A stretch of 38,481 nucleotides of DNA from NCBI RefSeq assembly GCF_002886185.1, contig NZ_KZ614148.1, forward strand, positions 214,556 to 253,036, read 5' to 3'. The notes under the pieces were generated by a model. It made no database searches and had not been told where the DNA came from. It was given only the letters and a program-made list of their open reading frames with translations. The DNA comes from Salipaludibacillus neizhouensis. GTDB taxonomy: Bacteria; Bacillota; Bacilli; Bacillales; Salisediminibacteriaceae. Of the stretch, positions 1 to 8,415 are shown one piece after another (positions within the stretch are counted from its first letter, which is position 1; each line of letters begins with the position of its first letter). Position numbers and translations under genes: made by a program.

Positions 1-749
1 CGCACGTATTTAACCATCGCTTCTACGTGCCCTTTTTCATTTCCCTTTCCTGGATTACAAAACTCATATCGGAAACCGTAGTGTAAGACAAACCTTTCGA
101 AGGTATCGGTCAGTTTCCGTGCTCCTTTTCCCATGATTTTTGAGACCGCAGGTGACAAGTTATCGAATCGAATAGTTGTTGGAACGCCACCGATATGACG
201 AAATATACGTTGTAATCCTTCAAGTAAACATTCTGTATTTTCCGAAGGAAATACTTGAAAATAAAAGGTGTTACTAAAAGGGAAGGACACAACCAAATAT
301 GGCAAATCAATGATTTTTGATTGGTACTTAAATGATGCTGTACCAAAGTCCACTTGAGCTGTTCCTGGGAAAGACTCTAGTGGTAGAGCTACACCTTCTT
401 GATAATCTTTTAACTCCTTTTTCCGTTTCGAAACATAGTCACGGACAGATCTCTCGGAGCCTCTGAAACTATGAAATTCCCCCAACTGCTCATACATTCT
501 TTTAGCTGTTCTATGATTCTTCCTTTTCTTCTTCAGATCTTCACCAATCCATTTATCTATGATAGGTTTCACTGGATCCATCACTCTTGCTTTCCTCTTT
601 TGTGGCAACTTCACTTGAAACTCTTCTTGATTGGCATATTTCCTTACTGTACGTGGGTCCACTTCGACCCTGGTAGCTACACTGGAATAATTATTGCCTT
701 TCTGATTCACTTCGCGTCTGATATAATCTATCTGAGTCACTTCTAACAT
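1..749 (-). CDS. istA: IS21-family transposase IstA, cut by left window edge
   Basis: Read on the minus strand from the ATG at 749, the frame stays open for about 249 codons to the window edge. It begins MLEVTQIDYIRREVNQKGNN, an N-terminal HTH region typical of IstA. The DDE integrase core follows: the first Asp in QVDFGTASF, the second in TIRFDNLSPAV and the Glu in NEKGHVEAMVKYVR just before the edge. IstA is the DNA strand-transfer enzyme of IS21 elements and normally works with the ATPase IstB, whose gene would lie beyond the edge. A strong ribosome site (AGGAGG and GGAG) precedes the start. The visible part shows no frameshift, so the copy may be intact. Family membership is secure; the subtype is unknown. 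Confidence 0.9.
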   Translation of the reverse strand, partial: MLEVTQIDYIRREVNQKGNNYSSVATRVEVDPRTVRKYANQEEFQVKLPQKRKARVMDPVKPIIDKWIGEDLKKKRKNHRTAKRMYEQLGEFHSFRGSERSVRDYVSKRKKELKDYQEGVALPLESFPGTAQVDFGTASFKYQSKIIDLPYLVVSFPFSNTFYFQVFPSENTECLLEGLQRIFRHIGGVPTTIRFDNLSPAVSKIMGKGARKLTDTFERFVLHYGFRYEFCNPGKGNEKGHVEAMVKYV

Positions 750-830
750 CTCCTAATATCCTCCTGTCAAACGTTGTTGGTCCAACGAGGAGTTTAAAGT
801 TATTTTGAGAAGTTAGCAAGTGGCGTTTTT

Positions 831-866
831 TAATTTATGAGGGCCCCGCGGGGCCCTCATAAATTA
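831..866. repeat. Perfect 36-bp palindrome, GC-rich core
   Basis: Two 18-bp arms meet with no loop. The arms are TAATTTATGAGGGCCCCG and its exact reverse complement. The GC-rich centre in AT-rich surroundings is striking. It lies about 80 bp outside the istA start, near where the IS21 end should be. It could be a terminator-like hairpin, an element-end structure or a target that attracted the insertion. It lacks the T-tract of a normal intrinsic terminator. Confidence 0.85.
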
Positions 867-1530
867 ACTGCCGTCCCCTACATATTTAGTTTGCCATAAA
901 CAATTAAGTAATGGTATGCCGGATGAAGCGCTCCAAATATTTCGATATTGGTCTACATCCATGCTACCCACCTCCCCATCTGATCTCTTTGTTTGCTTAT
1001 ATCCATACTTCTCGATCTTGTTATCAAATATTTCGATTTCTTTATCTGATTAAAAACGAGCACTAATATCTTAATGATGTCCGTCTTAGATTTTCCTAAA
1101 TGATAACCATTATGGCAATAAGTTAAATGCCTGGCACTTATAATTATCTGTTCAAGAGGAAGTAAGGATGAAATGAAACGAAGTTTAATTATAAGTGACT
1201 TTTTAATAAAGAAACGAAAAATATCTACCTCATTCCTCTTTCTACAAAATAATCCAAAATCCTTCAAAACTATAAAAAAAGGAAATAGAAACAAACCAAA
1301 CCAACTGATTTATTGCTTAAGTTAACAACATTCGACAAACTCCGAGTCATTGTGACATTACCTTCTTGTTCTTTACACTTCAAGCCTACAAAATTATTGA
1401 TATTTAAGCTTAATATTTTCATTAGCACCCTATTACCTTTCCTTAACTTTTTGCCAAATAGGGTATCCAATTCAGTATTTCCTATTAAATGAATTTATTT
1501 GCATATTACGATTGATTACACAAATGTTTT
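867..1530. other. No gene recognised between the palindrome and the nuclease remnant
   Basis: The only open frames are short (113 and 66 codons, minus strand), overlap each other, have no convincing ribosome site and show low-complexity, unfamilial translations. The region is AT-rich and looks like decayed intergenic or insertion-sequence debris. Confidence 0.5.
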
Positions 1531-1539
1531 TCGACATAA

Positions 1540-2105
1540 TTCAAGCAGTGACAGCGCACTGCACACTAACCAGTTTCTGTGGAACATGCTGTGAAACAAC
1601 ATTCTGCAGGTGGTTACAGGCATTTAGCCTATAGTGGCTCACCTGCAATAAATTATAATACGAACAAAACGATTCTATGCATTCGCTGGTGGGGTCCCGT
1701 CCCCACGCTCAACCGACATGGTGATCAAGCTTATATGGAAGACGCGATCAGTAGCGGAGGTGGAGCCACTGTTTTTGAAGCAATTATCACATATCCGAAT
1801 ACGGAAACGCAAATTCCTTCAAGTTATCAGTATACCTATACTTTAATGGGCAACAAGATCGTTGATACATTTGACAATATGAACCCTGATGAAGTAAACG
1901 CGTCGCTCGGTTTAACAGGCAGTGAGCCTTCCGATTCAACTAGTTCAAACACAGACGGTGATATTTCTAGTGTTGATACAAACGGTAATGGACATGTTAC
2001 GATTAAAGAAGCAAAAGCAGCAGGTTTCAGTATGCCAATAACGAGTGATCATTGGTTATACCCCTATATGCACGATGCCATAAGGACGGTAGGGTAGGTG
2101 AGTAA
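1540..2105 (+). pseudogene. Decayed secreted DNA/RNA non-specific endonuclease with C-terminal calcium-binding motif
   Basis: The open part (1579-2097) contains LNRHGDQAYMEDAISSGGG and ATVFEAIITYPNTETQIPSS, which resemble the C-terminal half of extracellular Endonuclease_NS-type nucleases of bacilli. A tail DTNGNGHVTIKEAKAAGF, with SDHWLYPYMHDA, matches an Excalibur-like DxNxxG calcium-binding module. The gene is broken. The N-terminal signal peptide and catalytic region are missing or scrambled; fragments such as GYRHLAYSGSPAINYN look like a frameshifted RGHLIAYS-type region. Near 2079-2081 one base is missing: the shifted frame reads NKDGRVGE and stops at 2103-2105, restoring the second half of the Ca2+ motif. 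The nuclease family is inferred from memory of homologues; the broken state is seen directly. Confidence 0.6.
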
Positions 2106-2159
2106 GCCCCTAGAACTTTGAGGCAAAATAAATGAACAAAAGAATAACAATTTGCGAAT

Positions 2160-2982
2160 AGGTGTCTGTACAGGAACAACTGAAGTTAATAGTCATATCA
2201 TCTTTTCACTAACGGTGAGCTTATGTTTAACAAGAAAAATGAAGAAACAACAGATCTAGTTGTTGCGTAGTACAAGGAGTGGGACACGTTTTCCTTATAA
2301 GTGATTAATTCATGAAATGGGAGGATTACTAATTTCGTTTAGTGATTACAACTAATATATCGAGAAATGGAATGAAAGCCGTCAAGTTGAGCTGAAACAC
2401 TTCCACTAATACTCCTACATGCAAAATATGATAGTAGCCATTAATTGTATGAAACTAGGTGAAGTCGGCTGAACAATACCTAAGTGAGATTCTTTCATAA
2501 GGTAATGGATAGGTCGGGTGGCTGAAAAAATAATCATGGTGAGAATGTCCATTGTGACTGACGAATTTGCGAATGTACGGGTCTAGAACTGCACTCTTTC
2601 GAAAGACAGAGGATACAAATGTATCATGAGGTACCGAAAAGTAAAATATTCGTTGTATGAAATTCGGGATAGAAGACAATGATTCTATAATCTCATAGGC
2701 TTAAAGCAAACACCTAAAATTATTATGGATAGCTAGATATATTGGAACGTGGTAAGCAGGGAACTGTTATTTAAACATCTACTTATGGACAGTTGCATAT
2801 AAGGTTCTTCCAAACTGAAATTGCTTTATCCTTGTGAAAGTAGGGGTACAGTACCTTTGAAGCGTGTAATGAACGTGGAGGGATAGCCCCAAGTCTTGTA
2901 ATCAAAAACTAAAATCTAAATAGATGAAGTTCAAAGGGTCGGGTAGGAACGTGGGTTTAACACTTCTAGGGGGTGTCCACGA
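2160..2982 (+). ncRNA. Group II intron 5' RNA region (outer intron)
   Basis: The stretch upstream of the reverse transcriptase gene has no coding frame on the plus strand. It contains segments typical of the domain I to IV leader of bacterial group II introns, for example around 2865-2975 (GAACGTGGAGGGATAGCC, then GGTAGGAACGTGGGTTTAAC and GGGGGTGTCCACGATTG). The 5' boundary was not resolved; GTGTCTG at 2162 is one candidate for the GUGYG-like intron start. The matching 3' domains are not found next to the gene. Confidence 0.55.
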
Positions 2983-3826
2983 TTGAACGCTAATTTGCGA
3001 TATTGGGAATACTATAACATGCAGGAAACATTCGATAAGTTATATGAAGATAGCAGGCATGGTCAAAGTTTTAGTAAATTATATGACATAATCACATCCG
3101 AAAGCAATATCCTTCTAGCATATAGAACTATTAAGAGTAATAAGGGTTCGACAACAGCTGGTACTGACAACTTTATCATTGATAACTACAAAGTTATGCG
3201 TAAAGAAGACTTTGTAAAACACATAAAGAATCAATTAAAAAATTATAGACCAAAAGCAGTTAGAAGGGTTTATATTCCTAAACCCAACGGTGACAAGAGA
3301 CCTCTTGGAATCCCATCTATGCTGGACAGGTTGATTCAACAAATGGTAAAACAAGTCATTGAGCCTATTTGTGAGGCGAAGTTTTACAAACATAGCTATG
3401 GGTTTAGACCATTAAGGAGCACACATCATGCGATATCCAGAACTATGTCGCTAATTAATAGAAATAAACTTCATTACTCTGTGGATATTGATATAAAAGG
3501 ATTTTTCGATAATGTTAATCACTCGCTATTACTTAAACAACTATGGAATATTGGAATTAGAGATAAAGTGCTCTTAAAAATAATATATAAAATACTTAAA
3601 ACGCCAATAAAAGGAGAAGGAATACCTTATAAGGGAACACCGCAAGGTGGAATCCTTTCACCCTTATTATCAAACATAGTGTTGAACGACTTAGACCAAT
3701 GGGTGGCAGGGCAATGGGAAAACTTCCTAACAAAACGCACGTATGCCTATAATTATAGCAAGTGTAATGCATTAAGAGACACTTCTAAAATGAAAGAAGG
3801 GTATATAGTAAGGTATGCAGATGATT
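2983..3826 (+). pseudogene. Group II intron reverse transcriptase/maturase, interrupted after YADD
   Basis: About 281 codons of a group II intron-encoded protein are present. Recognisable are the RT0-RT5 blocks: KAVRRVYIPKPNGDKRPLGI, then RLIQQMVKQVIEPICEAKF, SYGFRP, DIDIKGFFDNVNH, GTPQGGILSPLLSNIVLNDL and finally YIVRYADD. The frame then runs into foreign sequence, so RT6-7, the thumb, maturase X and any endonuclease domain are missing. The TTG at 2983 follows GGGGGTG and gives MNANLRYWEYYNMQE; an ATG at 3019 is the alternative start. The enzyme should be inactive. The break point coincides with the 5' end of a second group II intron at about 3827. Confidence 0.9.
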
Positions 3827-4399
3827 GTGTGCCACGAAAGCAAACGAAGCTTCGTTTGCTATGCTGCACTTAAGATGAGAGAAGGCCTCTCGCAATCGCT
3901 ATACAGGTAGGGATTGCAAACCACCTTAAGGTGCTGTAGTCAAAAGCTATGGTATTGAGCGTTAGGGAAAAGGCAGTGCAAGACATTGTCAGGTAGGTAT
4001 TAAGGAGACGAAAACCATTGAACCGCTGAAGAAGTATCGAAAGCGTAGAAACGTCATCAAAACTGAGGGGGAGTCGTTAACTCAGGATAAGTTCGGAGGA
4101 AACCTGTTTACTGTCCGTTCGGTGACCGGTATAAAGGCGGCGTGAACTTAATATAGGCTTTTGTGTGGAACGTGGGAACCTACGACATGGATGCTAAGGG
4201 AGAGATTTCAAGTGGAAGCCCCACAAGAATCAGAGTACCAATGCCATGTATAGGGGCGGAATAACTCGTAGTAGCAATGAAACCTCCTAACGGAGATGGA
4301 GCAAAGGGGTTATATTATTCAGTTTTATAAACAAGTCAACCATCAAATTGGGAGGAACTTATGCATAAAACAAAGCCTTATGTGATATCTAAGCAGTAG
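3827..4399 (+). ncRNA. 5' part of a second group II intron nested in the first (twintron remnant)
   Basis: The sequence starting GTGTGCCACGAAAG at 3827 has the GUGUG-type 5' end of a group II intron. It continues with long non-coding domain I-IV sequence. The stretch GGCGGCGTGAACTTAATA near 4137, the GTGGAACGTGGGAACC segment near 4164 and GGGGCGGAATAACTCGTAG near 4252 are familiar from ltrA-type introns of Firmicutes. A ribosome site GGGAGG (4350-4355) then precedes an ATG at 4361 with the codons MHKTKPYVISKQ before a stop at 4397. That closely resembles the usual MNKTKSYVIPKQ start of such maturases. The rest of the inner maturase and domains V/VI are absent here, so the inner intron is 3'-truncated. 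Confidence 0.7.
3839..3860. repeat. Perfect 22-bp palindrome near the inner intron 5' end
   Basis: Arms AGCAAACGAAG and CTTCGTTTGCT meet without a loop, 12 bases after the proposed 5' splice site. In RNA this would make a hairpin at the start of intron domain I. It may be a normal domain I element or a later change. Confidence 0.75.
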
Positions 4400-4600
4400 T
4401 GTGAAGGATGTCTATATCATGATTAATAGGTATTCATACTGAGAGAACGGAATCGTGGTCATAATAGTAGAAGGGGTGTTTTCGGATGGGGATTATAACG
4501 GTAAAAGGAGCTAGAAAACAAGCAATCAATAAAGCACAGAAGAAAGGGTGGGCCTGTAAGATTTGAGAGTTAAAAACAATATTGTTAAAAAATTATTCTT
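4400..4600 (+). other. Unassigned segment downstream of the broken inner intron
   Basis: After the stop in the inner maturase remnant the sequence matches nothing I recognise. A 26-codon frame from the ATG at 4486 (MGIITVKGARKQAINKAQKK, then GWACKI) ends at 4566. It has no clear ribosome site and may be the tail of a lost gene. Confidence 0.3.
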
Positions 4601-4609
4601 AGATAAATT

Positions 4610-4656
4610 AAAATAGCCATCGAAAGGATCTAAACTTCCTCAACAATGGCTATTTT
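4610..4656. terminator. Bidirectional terminator hairpin
   Basis: Arms AAAATAGCCAT (4610-4620) and ATGGCTATTTT (4646-4656) form an 11-bp stem around a 25-nt loop, with A-rich and T-rich flanks on both strands. It would end transcription of the minus-strand gene 4716-5075 and block read-through from the intron side. Confidence 0.75.
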
Positions 4657-4715
4657 CAATTCTTAGAAATTCATCGTATATTTTTCATTTTAAAGGCTTA
4701 TTTATCACAAATTAA

Positions 4716-5075
4716 TTAGCTAGGTGTGCAATCCCATGAAGCTTTTACAATACCTGTGTCTAAATATGATTGATATGCCTTTTGATCAAAGAAACCATTT
4801 TTATTAGTGAACCATAATGGCGATAACAATCCATATTTTGCTTCGTAATCCTTTATCCAACTAATTTCCCCTTCACCTTGAGTGGTAGTATGACCGATAA
4901 CTTTGCCGAAATTACTTTCACAGTACTCTTTGTATTCGCTTTCATCTTTGAGCATATCATGCCATACGGAATCAATAAACTCAGACATCATACTTAAATT
5001 TGGAACATTTTCAATGCTAAGGGTAAAAAACTTATTAATTTCATCTTTTGCGGATTTTTCTAATACTGCATTCAT
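4716..5075 (-). CDS. Small protein resembling the glycine-rich-domain (DUF1399-like) family, unknown role
   Basis: This 119-residue soluble protein starts at an ATG with GGAGGG seven bases upstream. The core reads MMSEFIDSVWHDMLKDESEY, then KEYCESNFGKVIGH. That pattern (D-x-x-WH, Y-x-x-C and G-x-x-I-x-H) recalls the repeat core of plant glycine-rich-domain proteins and short bacterial relatives. The C-terminal part WIKDYEAKYGLLSPLWF ends in ASWDCTPS. No signal peptide or membrane segment is visible. It is transcribed away from the biosynthetic operon that starts at 5404, with a shared 330-bp intergenic region, so it may be a divergent cluster member or an unrelated gene. The family link is tentative and no function can be assigned. 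Confidence 0.75.
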   Translation of the reverse strand: MNAVLEKSAKDEINKFFTLSIENVPNLSMMSEFIDSVWHDMLKDESEYKEYCESNFGKVIGHTTTQGEGEISWIKDYEAKYGLLSPLWFTNKNGFFDQKAYQSYLDTGIVKASWDCTPS

Positions 5076-5307
5076 GTAATACCCTCCTAGTTTAATAGTG
5101 TTATGAATCTATTTAATTAGAGACTAAAGCGATGTTTTAGCATAGATGAAAAATCACAATTTACATTTTTACCGGTAAATAATAAAAGTTTAACCCTAAC
5201 ATCACTAATCCATGGAAATGATGTCGGTATAAATATATTAAAATTAAATCCTATATTTGTCAAATAAAATATTAAAAATTAGAATAATTGTTATTATTAT
5301 CCTTTAA

Positions 5308-5336
5308 TTGATTATTTTATGGTAATGTGATAAGAT
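5308..5336 (+). promoter_or_regulatory. Sigma-A-type promoter of the first biosynthetic operon
   Basis: TTGATT at 5308-5313 and TAAGAT at 5331-5336 are separated by 17 bp. A start near 5343 would give a leader of about 60 nt to the ATG at 5404, preceded by GGGAGTG. The first biosynthetic gene is the only gene downstream on this strand. Confidence 0.65.
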
Positions 5337-5364
5337 AAATTCCACAACTTGTAAACTATGTAAT

Positions 5365-5378
5365 TGAAAGCGTTTTAT
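5365..5378 (+). promoter_or_regulatory. cre-like operator box in the first operon leader
   Basis: TGAAAGCGTTTTAT resembles the catabolite-response consensus TGWAANCGNTNWCA, failing only at the last two bases. It sits about 20 bp downstream of the predicted transcription start, where a bound LacI/CcpA-type repressor would act as a roadblock. Similar boxes occur upstream of the exporter genes and of the phosphopantetheinyl transferase gene. Confidence 0.45.
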
Positions 5379-5403
5379 TAAAAGTGCTGGGAGTGATTAA
5401 TAT

Positions 5404-6627
5404 ATGCTAGAGAGAAATTTTGATAAATTATTTACTAGTGTTTCTTTAGCTCGAAAAAATACTATACATTACTCTAAAAATCTCCTTCATTTACCAAAAA
5501 TAGATAGCATGAAATTATTTTGTAATATCCCTTTGCTAGATAAGGAAGATATTAGAAAGGATTATAAGCTATTTCTAGCAAAAGGTAGAATAGAGAAAGA
5601 TTTAGATATAACATACACCTCTGGTTCGACGGGAGTCCCAATTAAGTACATACGCTCAAGAAGAGAGACTATAGATTTAGGAATGAGTCTAGCAATGGAG
5701 CGAAAAAAATGGATTAACGCTAACCTACCATATACCATAGCTCATTTTTTTAAGACTGTAAGACCTATTACATATAAATATTCAAAACGACAAAAGTCTT
5801 CCATGATTCTTTCTTTATATGATCATACACCTGAAAGGTTAAATTTATTTATAAGTGCCCTTAGTGAATTTAAACCAACTATTTTACAAGGCTACTCATC
5901 AACATTATATGAGATAGCAAAATATATAAAAGATAACAATGTAAAACTACCTGAAATTAAGTTGATAGAGAATCGTTCAGAGCATTTAAGTGAAAAACAA
6001 AGAAATTTTATAGAAAACACATTCGACACAAAAGTATCTAATATGTATGGAATGGCTGAGCATTATCCAATTGCTTATTCATGTCGACTTGGTAATATGC
6101 ATATCTGCGAAGGTAACGCTTTTGTAGAAATTATCTCTTCGAATACAAACAATCCAGTCGGGGATGGGGAAACAGGAGAAATAGTTATTACGAGTTTGAT
6201 AAGTGAAACAATGCCGCTTATTAGATATAAAACTGGAGACATTGGAAAAATATCAACTAATAATTGTGAATGTGGGGATACAAGGGCAATCTTGGAATTA
6301 AGTTATGGAAGAACAAACAATTACATTAAAACCCCTCATGGCAACATAAACTCTTCCGTCATAAGAAGGTTATTTAGATATATGTATGATGATGAGTTAA
6401 ATTGGATTAATCAATCCCAGATTATTCAGGAAGATTATTATACTTTTAAAGTCAATCTAGTTCCAAATAAATGGCCACTGAATAATGTAAACGTTATCGA
6501 ACGTAAAGTTGAAGAAATTGTAAAGAGTAGCTTACCGTATAATGTAAAAATAAAAATTGAGTGGGTGAGTAAATTAGAAAAAAACCCCGTTTCTAAAAAA
6601 GTAAGCGAATTCATATCGAAATGTTAG
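5404..6627 (+). CDS. PaaK-like adenylate-forming enzyme (acyl-AMP/CoA ligase family)
   Basis: This 407-residue protein belongs to the ANL superfamily, closest in style to phenylacetate-CoA ligase (PaaK)/F390-synthetase-like enzymes. They activate a carboxylic acid as acyl-AMP and pass it to a thiol. The P-loop YTSGSTGVP is at residues 71-79. SNMYGMAEHYPIAYSC carries the aromatic/Glu A5 motif and IRYKTGDIGK the Asp that binds the ribose. The short C-terminal domain has the usual position for the second half-reaction. It is first in its operon, 12 bp before a carrier protein gene, so the acceptor is probably that carrier's phosphopantetheine and not free CoA. The substrate is unknown; PaaK relatives often use aryl acids. 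Confidence 0.85.
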   Translation: MLERNFDKLFTSVSLARKNTIHYSKNLLHLPKIDSMKLFCNIPLLDKEDIRKDYKLFLAKGRIEKDLDITYTSGSTGVPIKYIRSRRETIDLGMSLAMERKKWINANLPYTIAHFFKTVRPITYKYSKRQKSSMILSLYDHTPERLNLFISALSEFKPTILQGYSSTLYEIAKYIKDNNVKLPEIKLIENRSEHLSEKQRNFIENTFDTKVSNMYGMAEHYPIAYSCRLGNMHICEGNAFVEIISSNTNNPVGDGETGEIVITSLISETMPLIRYKTGDIGKISTNNCECGDTRAILELSYGRTNNYIKTPHGNINSSVIRRLFRYMYDDELNWINQSQIIQEDYYTFKVNLVPNKWPLNNVNVIERKVEEIVKSSLPYNVKIKIEWVSKLEKNPVSKKVSEFISKC

Positions 6628-6639
6628 GAGGAGTTAGGA

Positions 6640-6888
6640 TTGAATAAGAAAAAAGAAATCATAAAGATTATTGTATCTTCAACTGATAAACAACACATTT
6701 ATGAAGATTTTATTATAAATAGTAATAATCTCATTGAAGATTTAGAAATAGATTCTTTGCATTTTATAAATCTAATTGTAGGTTTAGAAGAAAGTTTTAA
6801 AATTACCATTCCAGATGAAATACTGGTGGTGGATACATTTAATACATTCGATAAGATACATAGCCTTATAACTCAATTACAATCTTAA
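6640..6888 (+). CDS. Acyl carrier protein 1
   Basis: An 82-residue acidic helical protein. The carrier motif LEIDSLHFINLIVGLEE places the phosphopantetheine-accepting serine at Ser39, followed by the helix II sequence of PP-binding proteins. The start is a TTG at 6640 with AGGAGG nine bases upstream (6626-6631). It lies between two adenylating enzyme genes, which suggests it is the thiol acceptor for one or both. A Sfp-type transferase gene (15913-16593) in the same cluster could make the holo form. It is free-standing, not fused to a synthase, as in butirosin-like carrier pathways. Confidence 0.88.
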   Translation: MNKKKEIIKIIVSSTDKQHIYEDFIINSNNLIEDLEIDSLHFINLIVGLEESFKITIPDEILVVDTFNTFDKIHSLITQLQS

Positions 6889-6903
6889 GAAGGATGTGGT
6901 TCA

Positions 6904-8376
6904 ATGTGTGATTTTCTTGTGCATAGTTTGTTACAAAATTCTGCATTAAAAACACCTAATGAAATATGTGTTCAATATAAAAATGATAGTTGGTCATATA
7001 TAGAATTATATAATCATTGCTTAAAAATCAAAAAATATTTAGATGAAATTATTGTAGTAGAACGTCGCAATATTGGAATACATTTTAATAATGACCCGAG
7101 CTTTTTAATTTCATTTTTTGGCATTTTAATGGCAGGTCATACAGTTGTACCTATTCCTTATTATTCAACACAAACAGAAGTAGAGAGAATAATTCATTTT
7201 TGCGATATAAAGATTTTGTTTACGGATAAGAAATTTAGTTCAACACATGTAAACACTACAGATGTATCATTTGTAGTGTCAAGATATAGAAATAACACTT
7301 TAGACTTTAAAAGTCCGTTAATAAATAAAAATTCTCCTGCTTTAATCTTGCCTACATCAGGTAGCACAGGCGATCCAAAATTTGTAATGCTTTCTCATTA
7401 TAACATTTATTCTAATGCAATTGCTCATGGGAGAGAAATCCAGCACAATTCTAATGATATTTTTATTATTACAATGCCTCTAAGTTTTAGCTCTACTATT
7501 ACAACTCAAATACTCAGTTGCATTTATTCTAATGTTAAATTCCATATAGTTCCATTACCTTTGTTCCCAAGAGCAATATTAAATTACATAGAAAAATATA
7601 AAATTAATTGTTTAGCTGCAGTACCTTCTTTTTTAATGAATTTAATCGAAGCGATAGAATCATATAATTATAAAATAGATTTTAAATTATCTTTTATTAC
7701 TATTAGTGGTGCTCCAGTAACTCAAAGATTAAACAAACAACTCAAAGAAATATTCCCCAAAACTGATGTTATACAAACTTATGGATTAACTGAAGCTTCT
7801 CCTCGTGTAACCATGATGAGAAGAGGATATCAAAAACTATGTTGTGGAAAACCTGTTGATGGAGTTGAAATTAAAATAAATAAGCAAGAATCCAAAAGAG
7901 AGGGTGAAATATCTGTTCGTGGGGTGAATATTATGATTGGTTATTACAAAAACAAGAAATTAACTCAAAGCACATTTAATAAAAATTGGTTAAGGACAGG
8001 TGATATAGGTTATTTAGATTCAGATGGAGATTTACATTTGATAGGTAGAAAGAAAAATATAATTATATCCGGTGGAATTAATATTTATCCTGAAGAAATA
8101 GAAGAATTTTTTTTCAATCAAATAGGAGTGATTCAAAGTATGGTTATAGGAGAAAAACACTATATTCTTGGAGAATCACCTGTCGTTTATCTTACAATCA
8201 ATAATGAATTTAATATCAAAAATATTTATAACCAAAGTACAAAATTTCTATCAAGATATAAAATTCCTAAGCGTTGGTACAAAGTAAAGAATATTCCTCT
8301 TAACAACACAGGCAAGGTCATTAGAACATTTAAACCAGAATTATTACACAGTGAAGTAATTTTAGATCTATTGTAA
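6904..8376 (+). CDS. AMP-dependent acyl-CoA/acyl-ACP synthetase
   Basis: A full-length 490-residue ANL enzyme. The P-loop LPTSGSTGDPKFVMLSH lies near residue 149-165. QTYGLTEASPRVTMM is the A5 motif, WLRTGDIGYLDSDGDLHLIG the A7/A8 hinge region, and NNTGKVIR supplies the C-terminal catalytic lysine (A10). GRKKNIIISGGINIYPEEIE is the classical medium- or long-chain acyl synthetase pattern. It should adenylate a carboxylate and transfer it to CoA or, given its place 15 bp after the carrier gene, to carrier protein 1. The substrate cannot be read from the sequence. All catalytic motifs are intact. Confidence 0.88.
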   Translation: MCDFLVHSLLQNSALKTPNEICVQYKNDSWSYIELYNHCLKIKKYLDEIIVVERRNIGIHFNNDPSFLISFFGILMAGHTVVPIPYYSTQTEVERIIHFCDIKILFTDKKFSSTHVNTTDVSFVVSRYRNNTLDFKSPLINKNSPALILPTSGSTGDPKFVMLSHYNIYSNAIAHGREIQHNSNDIFIITMPLSFSSTITTQILSCIYSNVKFHIVPLPLFPRAILNYIEKYKINCLAAVPSFLMNLIEAIESYNYKIDFKLSFITISGAPVTQRLNKQLKEIFPKTDVIQTYGLTEASPRVTMMRRGYQKLCCGKPVDGVEIKINKQESKREGEISVRGVNIMIGYYKNKKLTQSTFNKNWLRTGDIGYLDSDGDLHLIGRKKNIIISGGINIYPEEIEEFFFNQIGVIQSMVIGEKHYILGESPVVYLTINNEFNIKNIYNQSTKFLSRYKIPKRWYKVKNIPLNNTGKVIRTFKPELLHSEVILDLL

Positions 8377-8415
8377 TAATTTAACCAAAATATAAAAAGG
8401 AGTTGGTTTTTTATT

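Noticed and set aside
110-746. Open frames at 110-346 (minus) and 471-746 (plus)
   Set aside because: Both are out-of-frame shadows of the istA gene, which reads through the whole interval in a conserved frame.
953-1470. Two minus-strand frames of 113 and 66 codons
   Set aside because: They overlap each other, lack ribosome sites and have no family-like motifs.
2983-3826. Retron or CRISPR-associated reverse transcriptase
   Set aside because: The block order and the RNA leader upstream are those of group II introns; no cas1 or msr/msd-like RNA is near.
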